Source of the DNA: Hortaea werneckii
Lineage: Eukaryota; Ascomycota; Dothideomycetes; Mycosphaerellales; Teratosphaeriaceae
DNA: 64,000 bases
Reading direction: 5' to 3'
Assembly: GCA_037044905.1 (NCBI GenBank)
Contig: JBAOKB010000061.1
Span: 186,001-250,000, forward strand
Positions within the stretch are counted from its first letter, which is position 1, and each line of letters starts with the position of its first letter. Shown here piece after piece: positions 34,969-46,288 of the stretch. Under the pieces are notes generated by a model. That model saw only the letters and a program-made list of their open reading frames with translations, searched no databases and was not told where the DNA came from. Made by a program: the position numbers and the translations under genes.

Positions 34969-35924
34969 AGTGATTGGTTGGCTCGGTATGGGTGAACCTA
35001 GTGAGGAAACTGGTTCATTGTGAGGGGGAAAAAAAACAATGGTGGTGTGTGGGTGGGTGGGTGAGTGAGTGGCTGTGGAGAGGAAAAATCCATACCGTAC
35101 TGGGCCTCGCTTTTGGGGGGGAAACTTTTGTGACGGAAATATATGTCTTTTTTATACGTAGCTAGCTAGCCATTGACCTTTTTCCGTCCTTCCCCTTTTT
35201 TGCGCCTTTACCAGGATTTATATTTATTTATTCTTTGTCCTAGCCCCCCCCCCCCCCCCCAGCGCTCCTTACCCATGCCCATTTTCCCTCCAGGAAGACG
35301 CCGTCTCGCAGCTTCAATCTTCATCTTCATCTTCCTCCCCTACCTCGACGTGACGGAGTTAGCATACCCTGCAGACACACCTGGCAGCACACGCGGGAGG
35401 CAGGGATGATTTATATGTCTTCCTTGCTCCATGGGTGGCTTGCGGGATCCAGGGGGGATACCGCCACAGGAGTCTGCAGCGCAGGGGAGTGGGAGTGGGG
35501 TGGGGATTCGTTATTATGAGCGAAGGGCAGGAGTGGAAGGGGGAGAGGGAGAGGGGGGAGGAGGAAGGATGGGATGTGCTGGTGAATAATGAAGAAAAGG
35601 GGCGGCTATGGAAGTGGTGGGGGAGAGGGGGGGAAGGAGTGCACGTTTTTCAAGCGAAATAGCGAAAGGTGACTAAATTTCCCCAACTCAACTTCCCTGG
35701 TGTTTTTTTTTTTTTTTTTGTTTTTTCCCCCTACCCGACCCCTCCCCCAACACCATCCTTTGCAACATGACCCATTGCCACATTCCTCCAAAAGACTCCC
35801 ACCGCATCTTCATCTTCAATTTCATCCCCAACCTCAACTTTGACCCATTCACCGTCTCGCAGACCTGTGTCCCTTACATGAAGCTGAAGAGCAACCAAAC
35901 CCAAATCCACCAGCCATGGACGAT
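34969..35924. other. Intergenic region with C17 run
   Basis: Downstream of VPS17. Holds a C17 run at 35244-35260, G-rich DNA around 35500-35640 and a T-run near 35703. No gene seen before the SDR remnant. Confidence 0.55.
35244..35260. repeat. C17 homopolymer
   Basis: Seventeen consecutive C, about 275 bases downstream of the VPS17 stop codon. Confidence 0.9.
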
Positions 35925-36317
35925 CGAGCCAGCGAACCGGGCCCCTGCATCATCCACATCAGCTTCTTCCAGATCACACCAATCCGAACCGAACCAAGAA
36001 GGCTGAGCGAGCAGCAAAGCAGGACAGCTGTGGCTCATGCACGGCACAGCCATCTCCTTACAGAGCTTCGGGATCCGCGTCAACCTGGTGGCCCCAGGCC
36101 GGATCAAAGCGGCGCATGAAAGCAAAGAAGGCAATGAGAAGGGACTAGAATGGGCGCAGCTGAATGAAGAGAAGGATTTCCAGGCCCATTCTTTTACTTG
36201 CGCGGGCAGGCCGAAGGATGTTGCGGATGTGCGGTCGAGTATCTGGTGAATGCGGGGTTTGTTACTGGACAGGAGATTACGGTTGATGAGCGTGCTACGA
36301 GGGTGAAGAAGAAGTAG
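35925..36317 (+). pseudogene. Truncated short-chain dehydrogenase/reductase remnant
   Basis: The C-terminal third of an SDR is readable in pieces: RSHQSEPNQEG, then ASSKAGQLWLMHGTAIS, FGIRVNLVAPGRI, CAGRPKDVAD and YLVNAGFVTGQEITVD, ending at the TAG at 36315-36317. The position of the catalytic tyrosine in the YxxxK motif is a TGA stop codon (36004-36006, between EG and ASSK). The first part needs a frame change before it, and the tail needs another near 36230. No Rossmann-fold N-terminus with a GxxxGxG motif is visible upstream. Because the stop is a substitution rather than an indel, and two thirds of the gene is missing, I call a pseudogene; a badly sequenced gene is less likely. Confidence 0.65.
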
Positions 36318-36520
36318 CTCTTTTTGCACTCTCTTCCTCTTCTCTCGGATCTCGTTTAAAAGGGGGGTTGCCGGCGTGGTTATCGGGAGCAAAGATGGCC
36401 TAAAGTCAAAGCTCTGGTTGTCCGTTGCACTGCGCATGGTGCGAGTCGGCTCCGAGAAGAGTGACCAGTAGACCGAAAAGAAGGGGATTGAGTTGGTCTT
36501 CAATGCAATGGCAATGCTTA

Positions 36521-38068
36521 TCATCTCCTGTTCGTTCCAGCATTTAACACGCGCTCGACCATTATCTCACTCAAGCCAAGGTAATTAGCAGGATCGCAAA
36601 GATTCTGCAGCTCCTCGTCTGTGAGGCCAGCTTTCTTGATATCCTCATGCTGGCGTAGAAGCTCGAGCAGAGGTTTGTCCTCCAATTGGGACTCCCGACA
36701 CAAATCGTAGACTACCATCACCACCGAGTCAGACTCCCAGCTCGTTGAATGTGCAATAGAAGAGACACTTACCGATGTCATGAGCGACTTGTCTCCCAAT
36801 TGTCTTCCCTAATCCCATCATCACAGCTTCACTAACCACGGCCCCCTTTGATAAAGCTAAGTTCCGCTTCATAGCTTCCTCGTCTACCTCCAACCCCTCG
36901 AGAAGGTATTGAGTGTGGCTAAGGCAGGCATGGCTAAGCGTGCAAATCTGAGGTAACACGATCCATTCAATCTCCCAGGGACCAGTGCTTCGTTCATGGT
37001 CCGCTACCACAGCTTCAACCATGCTGCTCGCCATCGTCCGCACACTTGCCGCCATCGAACAGATGTACGCACAGCCGATTGGGTTCCGTTTCTGCGGCAT
37101 TGTTGAGCTGCTACCACGATGAGCGACGTAGGGCTCTCGTGCCTCACCACCTCCGACTGCATCATGAGTTTCAGATCGGTGGCGAACTTCGCACACGTAG
37201 CTGTTAGCGTGGCCAGGTAGTTTGCTACTTCCGCCAGGTTGTCACGCTCCGTGTGCCAGGCTATCGCTGGAGTGGTGAGCCCCAGGTCTTCGGCGAGTAG
37301 CTCCTGGCATCTTAGGCCTAATGGTTTTCCGTCGACCTCGTTCGGAGCGTTGTAAGAGGATTCCTGTGCGATGGTTGCGAGCGTCCCCGCTGCGCCGCTG
37401 AACTGTAGTACCAGCAATCTCGGCTTCAGCTCCTCAAGTCTCTGCTGATGTCGCTGGAATGAAGCAAGCAGCCGTGCCATCTTAAAGCCAAAGGAGATGG
37501 GCACCGCTTGCTGTAAGTTAGAGCGGGCGGCCATAGGCGTGCTCTTATACTTCTTGCATAAAGCCTCCAGTGCATTTTGGATGCCATTCAGTGACTGTTC
37601 AACCAAGACAAGCGTATCACGCAATTGAAGCACGACGGCGGTATCTGTGAGATCCTGCGTCGTAGCACCCCAATGCGCCCATTCACCCAAACCGGCCTCG
37701 ACAGCATTGACCTTGGCGACTAACTGTTTCACTACGGGGAGTACAGGGTAGCCAATGAGTTCCGTCTGTTTCCTGAGTAGTTCGAAGTCCAGGTCATCAA
37801 CCCGACAGTGCTTCGCGATCTCATCGCCAGCTCGATGCGGAATTACGCCTAACTTTGCCTGCACTCTTGCTAGGCTAGCTTCAAAGTCAAGGAAATAGGC
37901 TGTTCGCTGTCTGTCAGACCAGATCCGAGTCGTCTCGGGCGTGGAGAAGATATTTCCGAAAATTTGCGAGTCTATCACCGTCGTTTTCGCCGCTCTGCTG
38001 CCATACTGAGCGGGTCTTAGGAAGACCTCAGGTCGACGTAGCGATGTCGTTAGAAAGGTTTTGAACAT
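36521..38068 (-). CDS. Class II fumarase/aspartase superfamily lyase, PcaB-type 3-carboxymuconate cycloisomerase-like
   Basis: Exons 36773-38068 and 36521-36711, intron 61 bp. The superfamily signature is GSSSTMPQKRNP, where the sibling adenylosuccinate lyase would read SxAMPYKRNP. The N-terminal block FGNIFSTPETTRIWSDRQR, followed by YFLDFEASLARVQAKLGVIP, is characteristic of bacterial-type PcaB, which cycloisomerises beta-carboxy-cis,cis-muconate in protocatechuate breakdown. EWAHWGATTQDLTDTAVVLQ is the conserved first active-site region. The C-terminal domain (LAEVANYLATL to EIMVERVLNAG) fits the ADSL_C-type helical cap. The start MFKTFLTTSLRRPEVFLR looks like a mitochondrial presequence. 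One base is short at about 37145-37150; the corrected length is 495 residues. Substrate is inferred; fungi usually perform this step with an unrelated beta-propeller enzyme, so another related elimination reaction is possible. Confidence 0.75.
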
Positions 38069-38472
38069 TGTGTGTCCCTTGCGACGTTTTTTGTTTTTAA
38101 TCAAGGTCGACGGAGATGGATTTAGCCCGCGGCATGATATCGGCCAATGAGGAAGCTGTATGTTTGGATCTGCGCAATGAGCATACAGTATGATGGGCAT
38201 TGTTGTGGTCAAATGAGTAAGCAGTGCTGTATGGGGTATCTGATAGCTAGCTAATAACATGCATGCAAAAAGAAAAGGATGCACATCTTATTCATTTGCT
38301 GATCAACTCGGAGCCATTCCCTCAGCAATTTCCCAACGCTTCGAATGATCAAGCTTCATCCACACCTCGAGACACATTCAAGTGGTTCAAGTACCAGTAA
38401 GGTCGATACAATCTACCACCTCATCCGTGGCCACCCTCATGCGCTTGGACGAGCGACCTTCGCTCAAGACCG
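38069..38472. other. Short intergenic region
   Basis: About 400 bases between two minus-strand genes; the open frame of the lyase extends upstream here without recognisable features. No other element seen. Confidence 0.45.
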
Positions 38473-39453
38473 TCAAATCATCATCATCATCCTTGGAGCT
38501 GCCATCTGACTGCTTGCTCTCTTAGCGCCTTCATGTTTGATCTCGGGCTCGATCTCATCCTTGACCTGTACGCGACCGCTGTGTTTCTCACGCAGAATGC
38601 GCACCAGTTCTCTTGCTTCCTCTATGGACAACGTGGCAGGGTCGCGCTCCTCTAGCGGTACTCCCGGCTCCGGTGATGGTGAACGAGGAATGATGCCTTC
38701 GATCTGCAGGTCGCGGTGGGAGCGGTATCGGAAGACGTACGTAGCGAAGGGCTGTGAACCGTACGGGTATGTAGCATGTATACTGGAGTGTCCAGTACAT
38801 GGCATGCCTACACCGAGTCTGGCCTCTTGTCAGTTCATCGCTACTATGGCGACCTCGAATCCCTCTGTCCGAATGACTCACACAGCCTGGCTAGAAATGG
38901 CTCTTCCCTTCAAGCATTTCTCCGGGATTGCATTTTGTCCTGAGTATCTGACATGACGGTTTGATCGCTCGTCGGCTGGAATGGTCTTCCCTGTCCTGCA
39001 CCACAAGAACTTGATCTGTATCTCCCCGAGGCTTTTCACTTTCCGCACGTCGAGCCATTTGCTCGCGTCGTCGTTGGATTCTTTGGTGGTCAAGTCCGCG
39101 AACTGAAATAATCTTCTCACGAATTTGCCGTCATGGTTCTCGGTCACACTGTCAATGTCTTTACTGTAATCATCCTTGTGATTGTTGATATCGGAAATAT
39201 GTCTGGCGATGCACTGTCCATCAAGGGAAACATCACATTGCAGTGAGTCAGCTTTGGAAGGGGGTTGAAGGCGCCGTGAGCCCGAGCGCTTGATTCTGGT
39301 ATGGATCATGAAGTTGGAGCCAGAGCTAGCTTCCACATACTTAACGCCAGTGGACGGGTCGTCAAGCTGGCCGGTGAGATCGTCGTATTCCTGCAGATCC
39401 GAGCCCTCTACGCGAATGCTGACCCTTAAACCCTCAATGCCGTCAATCGTCAT
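38473..39453 (-). CDS. DUF7918-like fungal protein
   Basis: Two exons, 38882-39453 and 38473-38818, joined across a 63-bp intron (GTGAGT...GGCCAG); 305 residues, no frame break. It begins MTIDGIEGLRVSIRVEGSDL. A beta-rich region (YVEASSGSNFMIHTRI, CDVSLDGQCIARHIS) is followed by GEIQIKFLWCRTGK and, across the intron, CLKGRAISSQAVLGVGMPC. Later parts are GSQPFATYVFRYRSHRDLQ and an acidic/Pro segment with RSPSPEPG. This layout matches a common Ascomycota family of unknown function that is often expanded in number. The protein ends in a run of four methionines encoded by an ATG-trinucleotide repeat. The second AG within the intron region (before GCATGCC) would break the frame, which decided the acceptor. 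Confidence 0.75.
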
Positions 39454-40226
39454 CCTGTCGCCAGTCCGTGATTAGAAATCCGTGATGAAGAGCTGTGTTA
39501 GTCTCAGCGATTCAGACAGGAGGGGGTGTCCAGTGGGCAGTAGGAATCCACGCCCCTCACGGAAGTAGAAGTTGGACATCTTCAAACAGCGTACGTTTGA
39601 GGGAAAGACCTACACACTGTGAGAGACGCGTCGAACCCCCGCTAGCCTAACGCGACTACTACGCGAGATAGCCCCACCCGAGCGATCTGAAGTGAACCTG
39701 TATCATGCATTCACCGGGGCAGGGTATATTTTGGCTGCCGTTCAAGGCTTGTATGGGCCAACATGTGGACGCAATCAATCGTATCACCAAATCATTTGCA
39801 TGCTGTTTTAATTGGAGATGGAAACAATACATGTAGCTAGATCGGTGCACTTTAGCGCCAATATTTCCGATGCGTACCGTATCCATGATCCCAATGTGAC
39901 CTCTCCATGGATGCGTGCATGATAATAGCTCGCACAGAACCAAATGCAACGGGATCGCGACAGCAATGCCAAATCGGCCATGTTCGAACGTTGCATTGCT
40001 TTCCACAAAAGACCTATTAGAAAAAAAAAAAAGGAAAATCCATCCCATCTCCCGTTTACCCAAGCGCGACGATACCCCAACCCCAGTCCCTGCAGTGGTA
40101 TCTTATACAAAAGCCCGTAAACCAAAACCCGTAGACGCCTTTTCAATCCCATGCTGTCGATGCATCCATTGCCGTTCTGTGTCAGCCCCACAATCGCGGC
40201 TCTTGCGGCCAACATTCTCCCAATCG
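39454..40226. other. Intergenic region
   Basis: Upstream of the DUF7918-like gene and downstream of the kinase. An A-run lies near 40020-40031. Several short open frames overlap here but none resembles a protein. No RNA gene recognised. Confidence 0.5.
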
Positions 40227-42433
40227 TCACCACATGTCCTCTCCGTCCCCCATGCGCGTTTTGAGCCCACCGTCCACCTGTATACCTTCCTGCACCCAAG
40301 ACATAGCATGAATATCACCCACGCCTAATCTCCCCATCCTCACCTTCTTCAGCAGCCCCTCCACGCACTTCCTACCACCTTCCCATGCTTCCTCACCAGC
40401 TCGGGCGGAATCCCACTCCCCATCGTCGTCGCCGAATCGACACCATATCCAGTCACATCTGGCGATGCGGTGCGTGTTTCTAGATCTTTCCGGTTTCCGG
40501 GCGGAGTATCAAACGGCAATCTACCCTCCATCAAAGCGTAAAGCAGAACCCCCAACGCCCAGGCATCGGTCGAACGGCCATCATACGGCTGACCGAGGAG
40601 AATCTCCGGGGCCGCATAGTCCTCCGAGCCGCAACGAGTGGTGAGCAACGGCGACTCGGGAGGCTGAGGCACGCGTCTACTCAGCCCCAGATCTGTAAGC
40701 GTCACTAGGGGGTATGGAAACCGTCGCGGATCGCCATCAAGCCCTGGACGCAATGTATCTGTCGAGTAATTGACCAAAACGTTTTCCAACTTGATGTCCC
40801 GATGGACGATCCAATTATCATGCAGATACTTGACCGCGCTTACGAGCTCGGCGAACATTCGCTGCACCATATGAAGTTAGAATATCTCGTTTTTGACTCG
40901 CGAGCTCGAAGAGGTCACCGCCAGGGCAGTAAGTCAGGACCAAGAGGGCGCGGGAAGGCTGGTACTCGCAAGCCTTGAGATCGATCAAGGAGGGATGGGA
41001 CACGGACTTGAGCATCTCGACTTCGCGTTTGAGGCCGTTCTCGATTCGCTCCTCGTCTGCACCGCCGGCGGGACCATGCTCACGATCTTGACAGCAACCA
41101 ATTTCGCTGGATCAAGATGGTCTTCTATTCTCCGGTGTTGGGTGAGCGGGAAGTCCCTTTTCACTGGTGGCGAGCATGACTTTGGAAAAGGTACCTTGGC
41201 CAAGCTGGCGAAGCTGGCGGAACCTGCGACGTTTATTGTGGATCCCGCAGTGGATTTCAAGGTACTCTGCTTCTGACCCGTCTTCCAAGTAGGGTGTCTC
41301 CAGAGCTTGTGACTCCTCGGCTTCGTCGAGACTACTGCTGCTAGCAGGCGGCGTCGGAACGCCTTTGCCCGCATCAACAACAGGTGCATGGGTCCCAACA
41401 AGCCCACGGCGCTCGGCAAGGTTAGCTTCCCGTTGCATAGACTGATTCTGCGCTTGGCTTTCGAAGTTGTGGGTATTGCCAGGTCCAAACGTGACATGGC
41501 GTTGGGGGCGAATGTTATTCAGGGCCTCCGGTACAAAATCAGAAATGGAGCGGTTTCTACCATGCCCTTTGGGCTCGCTTGATGTCCGATGATCTGCATT
41601 GCCGTCGCGCGCGGCCGCATTCGAGATGGTGACCTCTTGGACCAGGCTACCATACGGCTTCTTCCGCTGCGGCGGAGAGGTGGGCGATGCAGGCATACTA
41701 GATGTCCTATTCCCCGTGGGCGTTGCATCGTCCATTGCCGTCAAGGAGCTCTGCCGTGATCGGCGCGGCGTTTCCAGCTGGGCTCGTCTCCATGGCCCCG
41801 GTGAGTCAGATCCAGCAAGCGGAGATGGCAGAGGAGTCAGGTCCGTCATCGCGGCCAGATAAGGCGAAGGCAGCGTCGAGCCAGCGCTGTATGAGCTTGC
41901 CATGCTTGCAGTGGAAAGGGTCGTCTCAAGCCCGAGCCTCCCATACTCGGAATGGGGACCGGAGAAGTCACGCTGGGATGAAGCGCGCTGTCAGCAGACA
42001 CGGGTGTCTCGAATATCGTCGGCGTCTCCTTCAACTTCGCAGGTGCAGCGGTGCTCAGCGATCCCTCTACATCGGTATAGATGTGTAGCCCAGCGGTGAT
42101 TGGCGTGACGTGCCTCGAGCTACGATCGGCGCGCTGGTGTGGTTGGTGACGGGGGTCGGCGGCAGTGTCTATCGCCGACGGTCTCTGGCCTGCATTACGC
42201 GAGAAGGCCTCTTGATTTCGCGTGACAGCATCTCTTGCCTGCACCTGCTCGTCCGTCGAAGGATGCTGGGGAATTATACTTGCATCCTGAAGCCGACCAG
42301 AGGTACCGCCATGCTGACCATCCACCTTGCTATCCTGCCTCGCTGGCGATTCTGACCCCTCATCCCGCCTCGTATTCGCCGTCTGCTCTTCTTTCCCTCT
42401 CCGCCCAGCTCCTGTCGCAGCATGATTCGTCAT
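40227..42433 (-). CDS. Serine/threonine protein kinase with long disordered N-terminus, several phase breaks
   Basis: The N-terminal half (to about residue 420) is Ser/Pro/Thr/Arg-rich with many possible phospho-sites (for example RNRSISDFVPEAL). The kinase domain shows LGQGTFSKVMLAT (glycine loop), LVAVKIV (ATP-binding Lys), VLTYCPGGDLFELASQ (hinge), VHRDIKLENVLVN (catalytic loop, HRD), LTDLGLSRR (DLG in place of DFG), TRCGSEDYAAPEIL (activation segment and APE) and STDAWALGVLLYALMEGRLP. The tail includes CVEGLLKKVRMGRLGVGDIH and ends GDGEDMW. The TRCGSEDYAAPE segment resembles CAMK-like fungal kinases; I cannot name the orthologue. Phase changes occur near 41940-41942, 41062 and 40371-40380 (one base short) and at 41158-41161 and 40867-40873 (one too many); corrected length is 735 residues. 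The ATG at 42433 is the first in this frame. Confidence 0.85.
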
Positions 42434-43284
42434 ATCGAGAGCATCGGAGACCACGCGTAGGAGCCCCAAAGGTACCAGCGTGCAGCAGTATGTAGGCGGC
42501 TCAGCGAGAGCTGTTATGTATCAATGTCAAAAGTCTACATTAATCTGCAGAAGCGTTGCTGGGTACCTGCGACGCGGGCCAAGCGAGATGACGGAGTAGT
42601 CGCTGATCCTCCACTAAACGCGTGAACGTGCCCACGGCTGCTCAGTGTCATAGGATTTGGCAAATGACAGCGGGAAGAAAGATTGGGAAAGCCGGGACAC
42701 AAAGTCAGCCAGCGTTCCGAGGCAGATTTGCTTCTGATCGCGTACCAAATTTATCATCATTCATTATTGTCGTTGTACCATGGGACAGAGAAGTCGCAAT
42801 CGTTACGTTGTTTTGCACGTGAGGGGCGAGTCTCGGGCCATATGATCCTCGCCTTGGCGGGGTTTTGGCCGATGCATTGAGTGAGCACGGTGCCATGGGA
42901 CACAGTGGAGCTTGGGCTTGGAACGTTGTCCCGCTGTGGACAAAGAACACCGAGGACACCCCTTTCTTGAATCCCCTGACTGATGATTCGATTTGTAATT
43001 CAATGACTGGTAATGCATAACACACTTACCGGCTCGAGGGTGGTACAGTGCTATTTATCGAATGCATCAAAACCTCACGGCCGGAGCCTTGAAGCTTACT
43101 TGCTTCGCCTCCAATTTCATAACAGATGTCCATGCCCCCAGCCCTCACGGAGCATTTGCTGGCATAAAGATCTTTGGAGATCATCCGAGACACTCAGACA
43201 TAACTGGATTAAAGCTTCATTGCAGTTTCATGGCTAGGATACTCGCAGGTCTGCAGCTCATTGAAATGTCGTGTGAAGACGTTC
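42434..43284. other. Intergenic region
   Basis: Promoter side of the kinase gene and 3' side of the glycine-rich protein gene. Only short chance ORFs; no gene or RNA element recognised. Confidence 0.5.
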
Positions 43285-44260
43285 TCAAGAGCTTTCATCA
43301 AAAGCTCCGGCAGCTTCACGTCTCGCGTGCCCTTTCTCGACCATCCCATCATTGTGCACGATTTTGCCCGACATCTCCACCAGCTTACCCATCGTCGAAT
43401 CGTGCTCCATGCTGCTGGAGGTCTTGTTGCCGGCCCTAAGTACAAGACATCAGCTTCAAGATGCGATTCGCTTAGATCGCGTCGCAGAAAGGCCTACCCT
43501 GCGCCACCCGTCGTACCGGATCCGTACGCGGTGCCTCCGGAGTAGCTCGAGGTGTCTCCATGAGAACCAAATCTAGTGGCGGAGCTATCGACCTCGCTCT
43601 CGTCGTTGGATGTCTTGTTGCCCAGGCCTGGACCACCGGTCATCCCAGACCCGTACTCTGTCCCGCCCGTGTAAGGCGTGGAGTCGGTAGCAGAAACCCC
43701 GGACGACATGGTATCGATGGGACGCTGTTGAATGCTACGGTTAACAATGTAATTTGAAGCCAGTGCGGTGCAGCAGCACCTGAGGGTTTTGTAAAGCTGA
43801 AAGGCATAGGATGGGCAGCACACTTACGCCATCATCGTCACTGGTGGCGAAGCTGTCGCTGTCAGGAGAGCTGTAGCTACTATCTCCAGCCACGGGGCGA
43901 CCAGAGCGGGTGGGCGTATCTAGGTCCTGCGCGTCGTGAACATCACCACATTCACGCGTGTTATCTTCGGCATAGCGGCCAGTAGAAGTGCCTGGATTGT
44001 AGCCGGCGGTATCGCCGCCGCCGAGTGTTGGTGAGTCCATTTCGTCCGCCGTACGCTCTGGGGCCTTGTACTGATAAGCATTGGCTTGGCCGACCAATGA
44101 GAATGGGTGATGGGCAAGGCTTACGCTGACGTTCCCGCTGTAAGTGTCCCTGTTGTCGGTAGATGCATAGGAGCCTGGAGGGCATTCAGCGTTGTGCAAA
44201 ATATGCTAAGCTATTTTCAAGATACTCACTTTGACTGTTGTAGTCGCTATAGTCTGACAT
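43285..44260 (-). CDS. Small glycine/serine-rich stress-type protein with GTTGGAG repeats
   Basis: Five exons, 44230-44260, 44125-44174, 43828-44070, 43498-43724 and 43285-43435, with introns of 55, 54, 103 and 61 bp, give 233 residues without a frame break; all junctions fit GT-AG and phase. The protein is hydrophilic. It starts MSDYSDYNSQ, has two copies of a YGSG(M/T)TGG(P/A)G(L/A)GNKT motif (TEYGSGMTGGPGLGNKTS and TAYGSGTTGGAGAGNKTS), and ends with HDSTMGKLVEMSGKIVHNDG then VEKGHARREAAGAF. This repeat plus DSTxGKLxE tail is familiar from abundant uncharacterised ascomycete proteins linked by expression to conidia and stress; that role is inference here. The donor of intron 2 (GTAAGC) and the acceptor of intron 3 are the least certain choices. 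Confidence 0.75.
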
Positions 44261-45059
44261 GGTTGCTGACTGCCGTGTAGGCCCTTTTGATCTTCTAGTC
44301 GTTGATTTAGTGGCTGAAAAAATGTCTCAGTGCCTTCTGTTCAGAGAGCGAAAGTGAGCCAAAAAGCGCTCCTGAGTTCTTATGTATACTGAGCGACCGA
44401 CATACCAGCACATCACCTCTATGATCTGCGGGAGTCATGATGCGGCGGTCAAACCTCCTGAGACCGCCTCGTGAACACACGAAGGGCGCTTTTGATTGTG
44501 TGCTGTCTATAGTGATGACGATCGCTAGGACAACGAAGACCTGGTATCGCAAGCCTAACGAATTCGCAAGCTGGTGCTCGCAAGTATTACTTGGTGCTTG
44601 TGGCTGTGCAACACGATTGCAACTTGCTCTTTGATGATCTTCAAACTATGGCGCATTCGCCCTACGACCGCAGTCTCCTGCGTACCTGGTGAAGGATGAT
44701 GCACGACGTTCTGTATGAGCATGACCTGCATGGTGACCGTTCGAATCTTGAATTTAGCATTGACCATGCGGTGTCTGAAAGGGACTAAGCAAATGCTCAG
44801 TGTTTCCGGCGGTGAGACGGTGGTCTTGAAGCGTTGAGCGAGAGCAGGGCTCACCTCGCTTCTTTCATGGAAGGCTCGTTCGTTGATGCGGCTTGATGGA
44901 ACACAATTATCTTTGGTGAGCTTAGAGGGAAATTTATTGGGCTATTCTTGAAATCTTTTGCAATGATTCACAGTAAAAGGCTGGATTACCATTGATACGC
45001 TAGCAGGCCGTGTCTTGCACAAGTGACTAAATCTCTTGAGCGTCACACCGGTGTCTCTA
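44261..45059. other. Intergenic region
   Basis: Between the 5' end of the GTTGGAG gene and the 3' end of the aquaglyceroporin. No convincing ORF or RNA gene. Confidence 0.5.
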
Positions 45060-46288
45060 TCAGCCGGGACTCTTATCGCCCTTAACATCCTCAGGATCGA
45101 ATTTTCGGCCATCAAATTCATGCATCATTCCCGGTAAGAAGCGGTAAAGCCCAAGGTAAGGCGTATTAATCGGACTCTCACCTGTGAACAAAAGCAGGTC
45201 GTAGAGGAATCCACCAAACGTGCAGCCGCAGAAAGGTGCGACCATTGGGACCCAGAAGCTGTAAGGCATTAGCAAGAAGCCATTGCAATGCTCAAGGTAG
45301 ACCACTTACTAATAATTCCCGGCTCGCCATACCTCTGGCCCATAGCCTACCATGTATGAAACGAGTCTAGGTCCCGTGTCTCGTGCCAAGTTGATAGCGT
45401 ATCCAGTTTCCCAGCCCCAGCATTGTCCAATGCCGAAGATCACGAAGAAGAGGCCAAGCGGAGTGAGCTTTCCGGCGCCCAGATTTGCGTCGTCCTTGAG
45501 AGCATAGATCAGGAACATGAGCAGAGCACTGGCTATGAATTCGGAGAAGAATTGGCCAACATTGGACATGAATGGCGCCGGGTATGTGCAAAAGATGCCC
45601 GCGCTGGCGTTCTCCGAATAGCCTGGGACGGTGCGAATACCAGCGCCTCCTTCGAAGGTATCGATGGCTGACTTGTAGTTCCCGTAGACGACCGCTGCAG
45701 CACACATTGCTCCTAGGACTTGTGCGATTGCGTACACCGGGAACTTCTTCCACGGGAACTTTCTGAACACGCAGTTGGCGAACGTAACGGCCGGGTTGAT
45801 ATGTGCACCGCTGATACCCGAGACATAGACACCGAGCATTACTCCTAAGCCCTAGGAAACGCGTCAGACGGGCTTTATGATTATCGAAGGCAGCAAGCAC
45901 TCACCCAACCCCATGCGATCGATTGGTAGTCACCTTTCTCCCCGTTGCTTAGCACCACCTGTGCCACCACGCCGTCTCCGAACATCACGAGGATGAACGT
46001 GCCCAGGAACTCGGACAGCGGCTCTCTCATGAACCTTCGCGCCCTCGGCCATCGCAGACCTGCGTTTAAGGGTTTCCTCCTTGTGATATCCTCTGCCGTC
46101 TGAGAACGATTGATCGGAGCACCTAACTCCGCAAAGGGCAGCGTCATAGCAGTCGCAGAGGTGTTGGACGTCTCTGCTGACTCGGTACGCCTGTGATCTA
46201 ATTTGATATCTGCCGGCGATATCATCGTGGTAAGATCGAGCGCTTTGATCTCTTTGGCATCTTCCATCGTGAACGGGACATTGGCCAT
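45060..46288 (-). CDS. Aquaglyceroporin / glycerol facilitator (MIP family)
   Basis: Exons 45905-46288, 45310-45851 and 45060-45258, introns 53 and 51 bp; 374 residues, no frame break. The channel passes glycerol and possibly water across the plasma membrane. Six helices are visible: EFLGTFILVMFGDGVVAQVV opens the first. The first half-helix carries SGAHINPAVTFANCVFR (NPA). The second carries GYAINLARDTGPRL, where NPA is NLA and the following Arg-Asp is the glycerol-selective filter pair seen in GlpF-like channels; Fps1 also has NLA here. The N-terminal 85 residues and C-terminal 35 residues are cytosolic and polar. A long loop holds EGGAGIRTVPGYSENASAG. The divergent neighbour is glycerol kinase, which strongly suggests glycerol uptake as the role. 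I preferred the ATG at 46288 (MANVPFTMED) because the frame upstream has no ATG. Confidence 0.93.

Noticed and set aside
40850..40910. 36-bp intron with a CTAAC branch site inside the kinase domain
   Set aside because: Its length is a multiple of three and its donor phase does not restore the downstream frame; a one-base error fits better.
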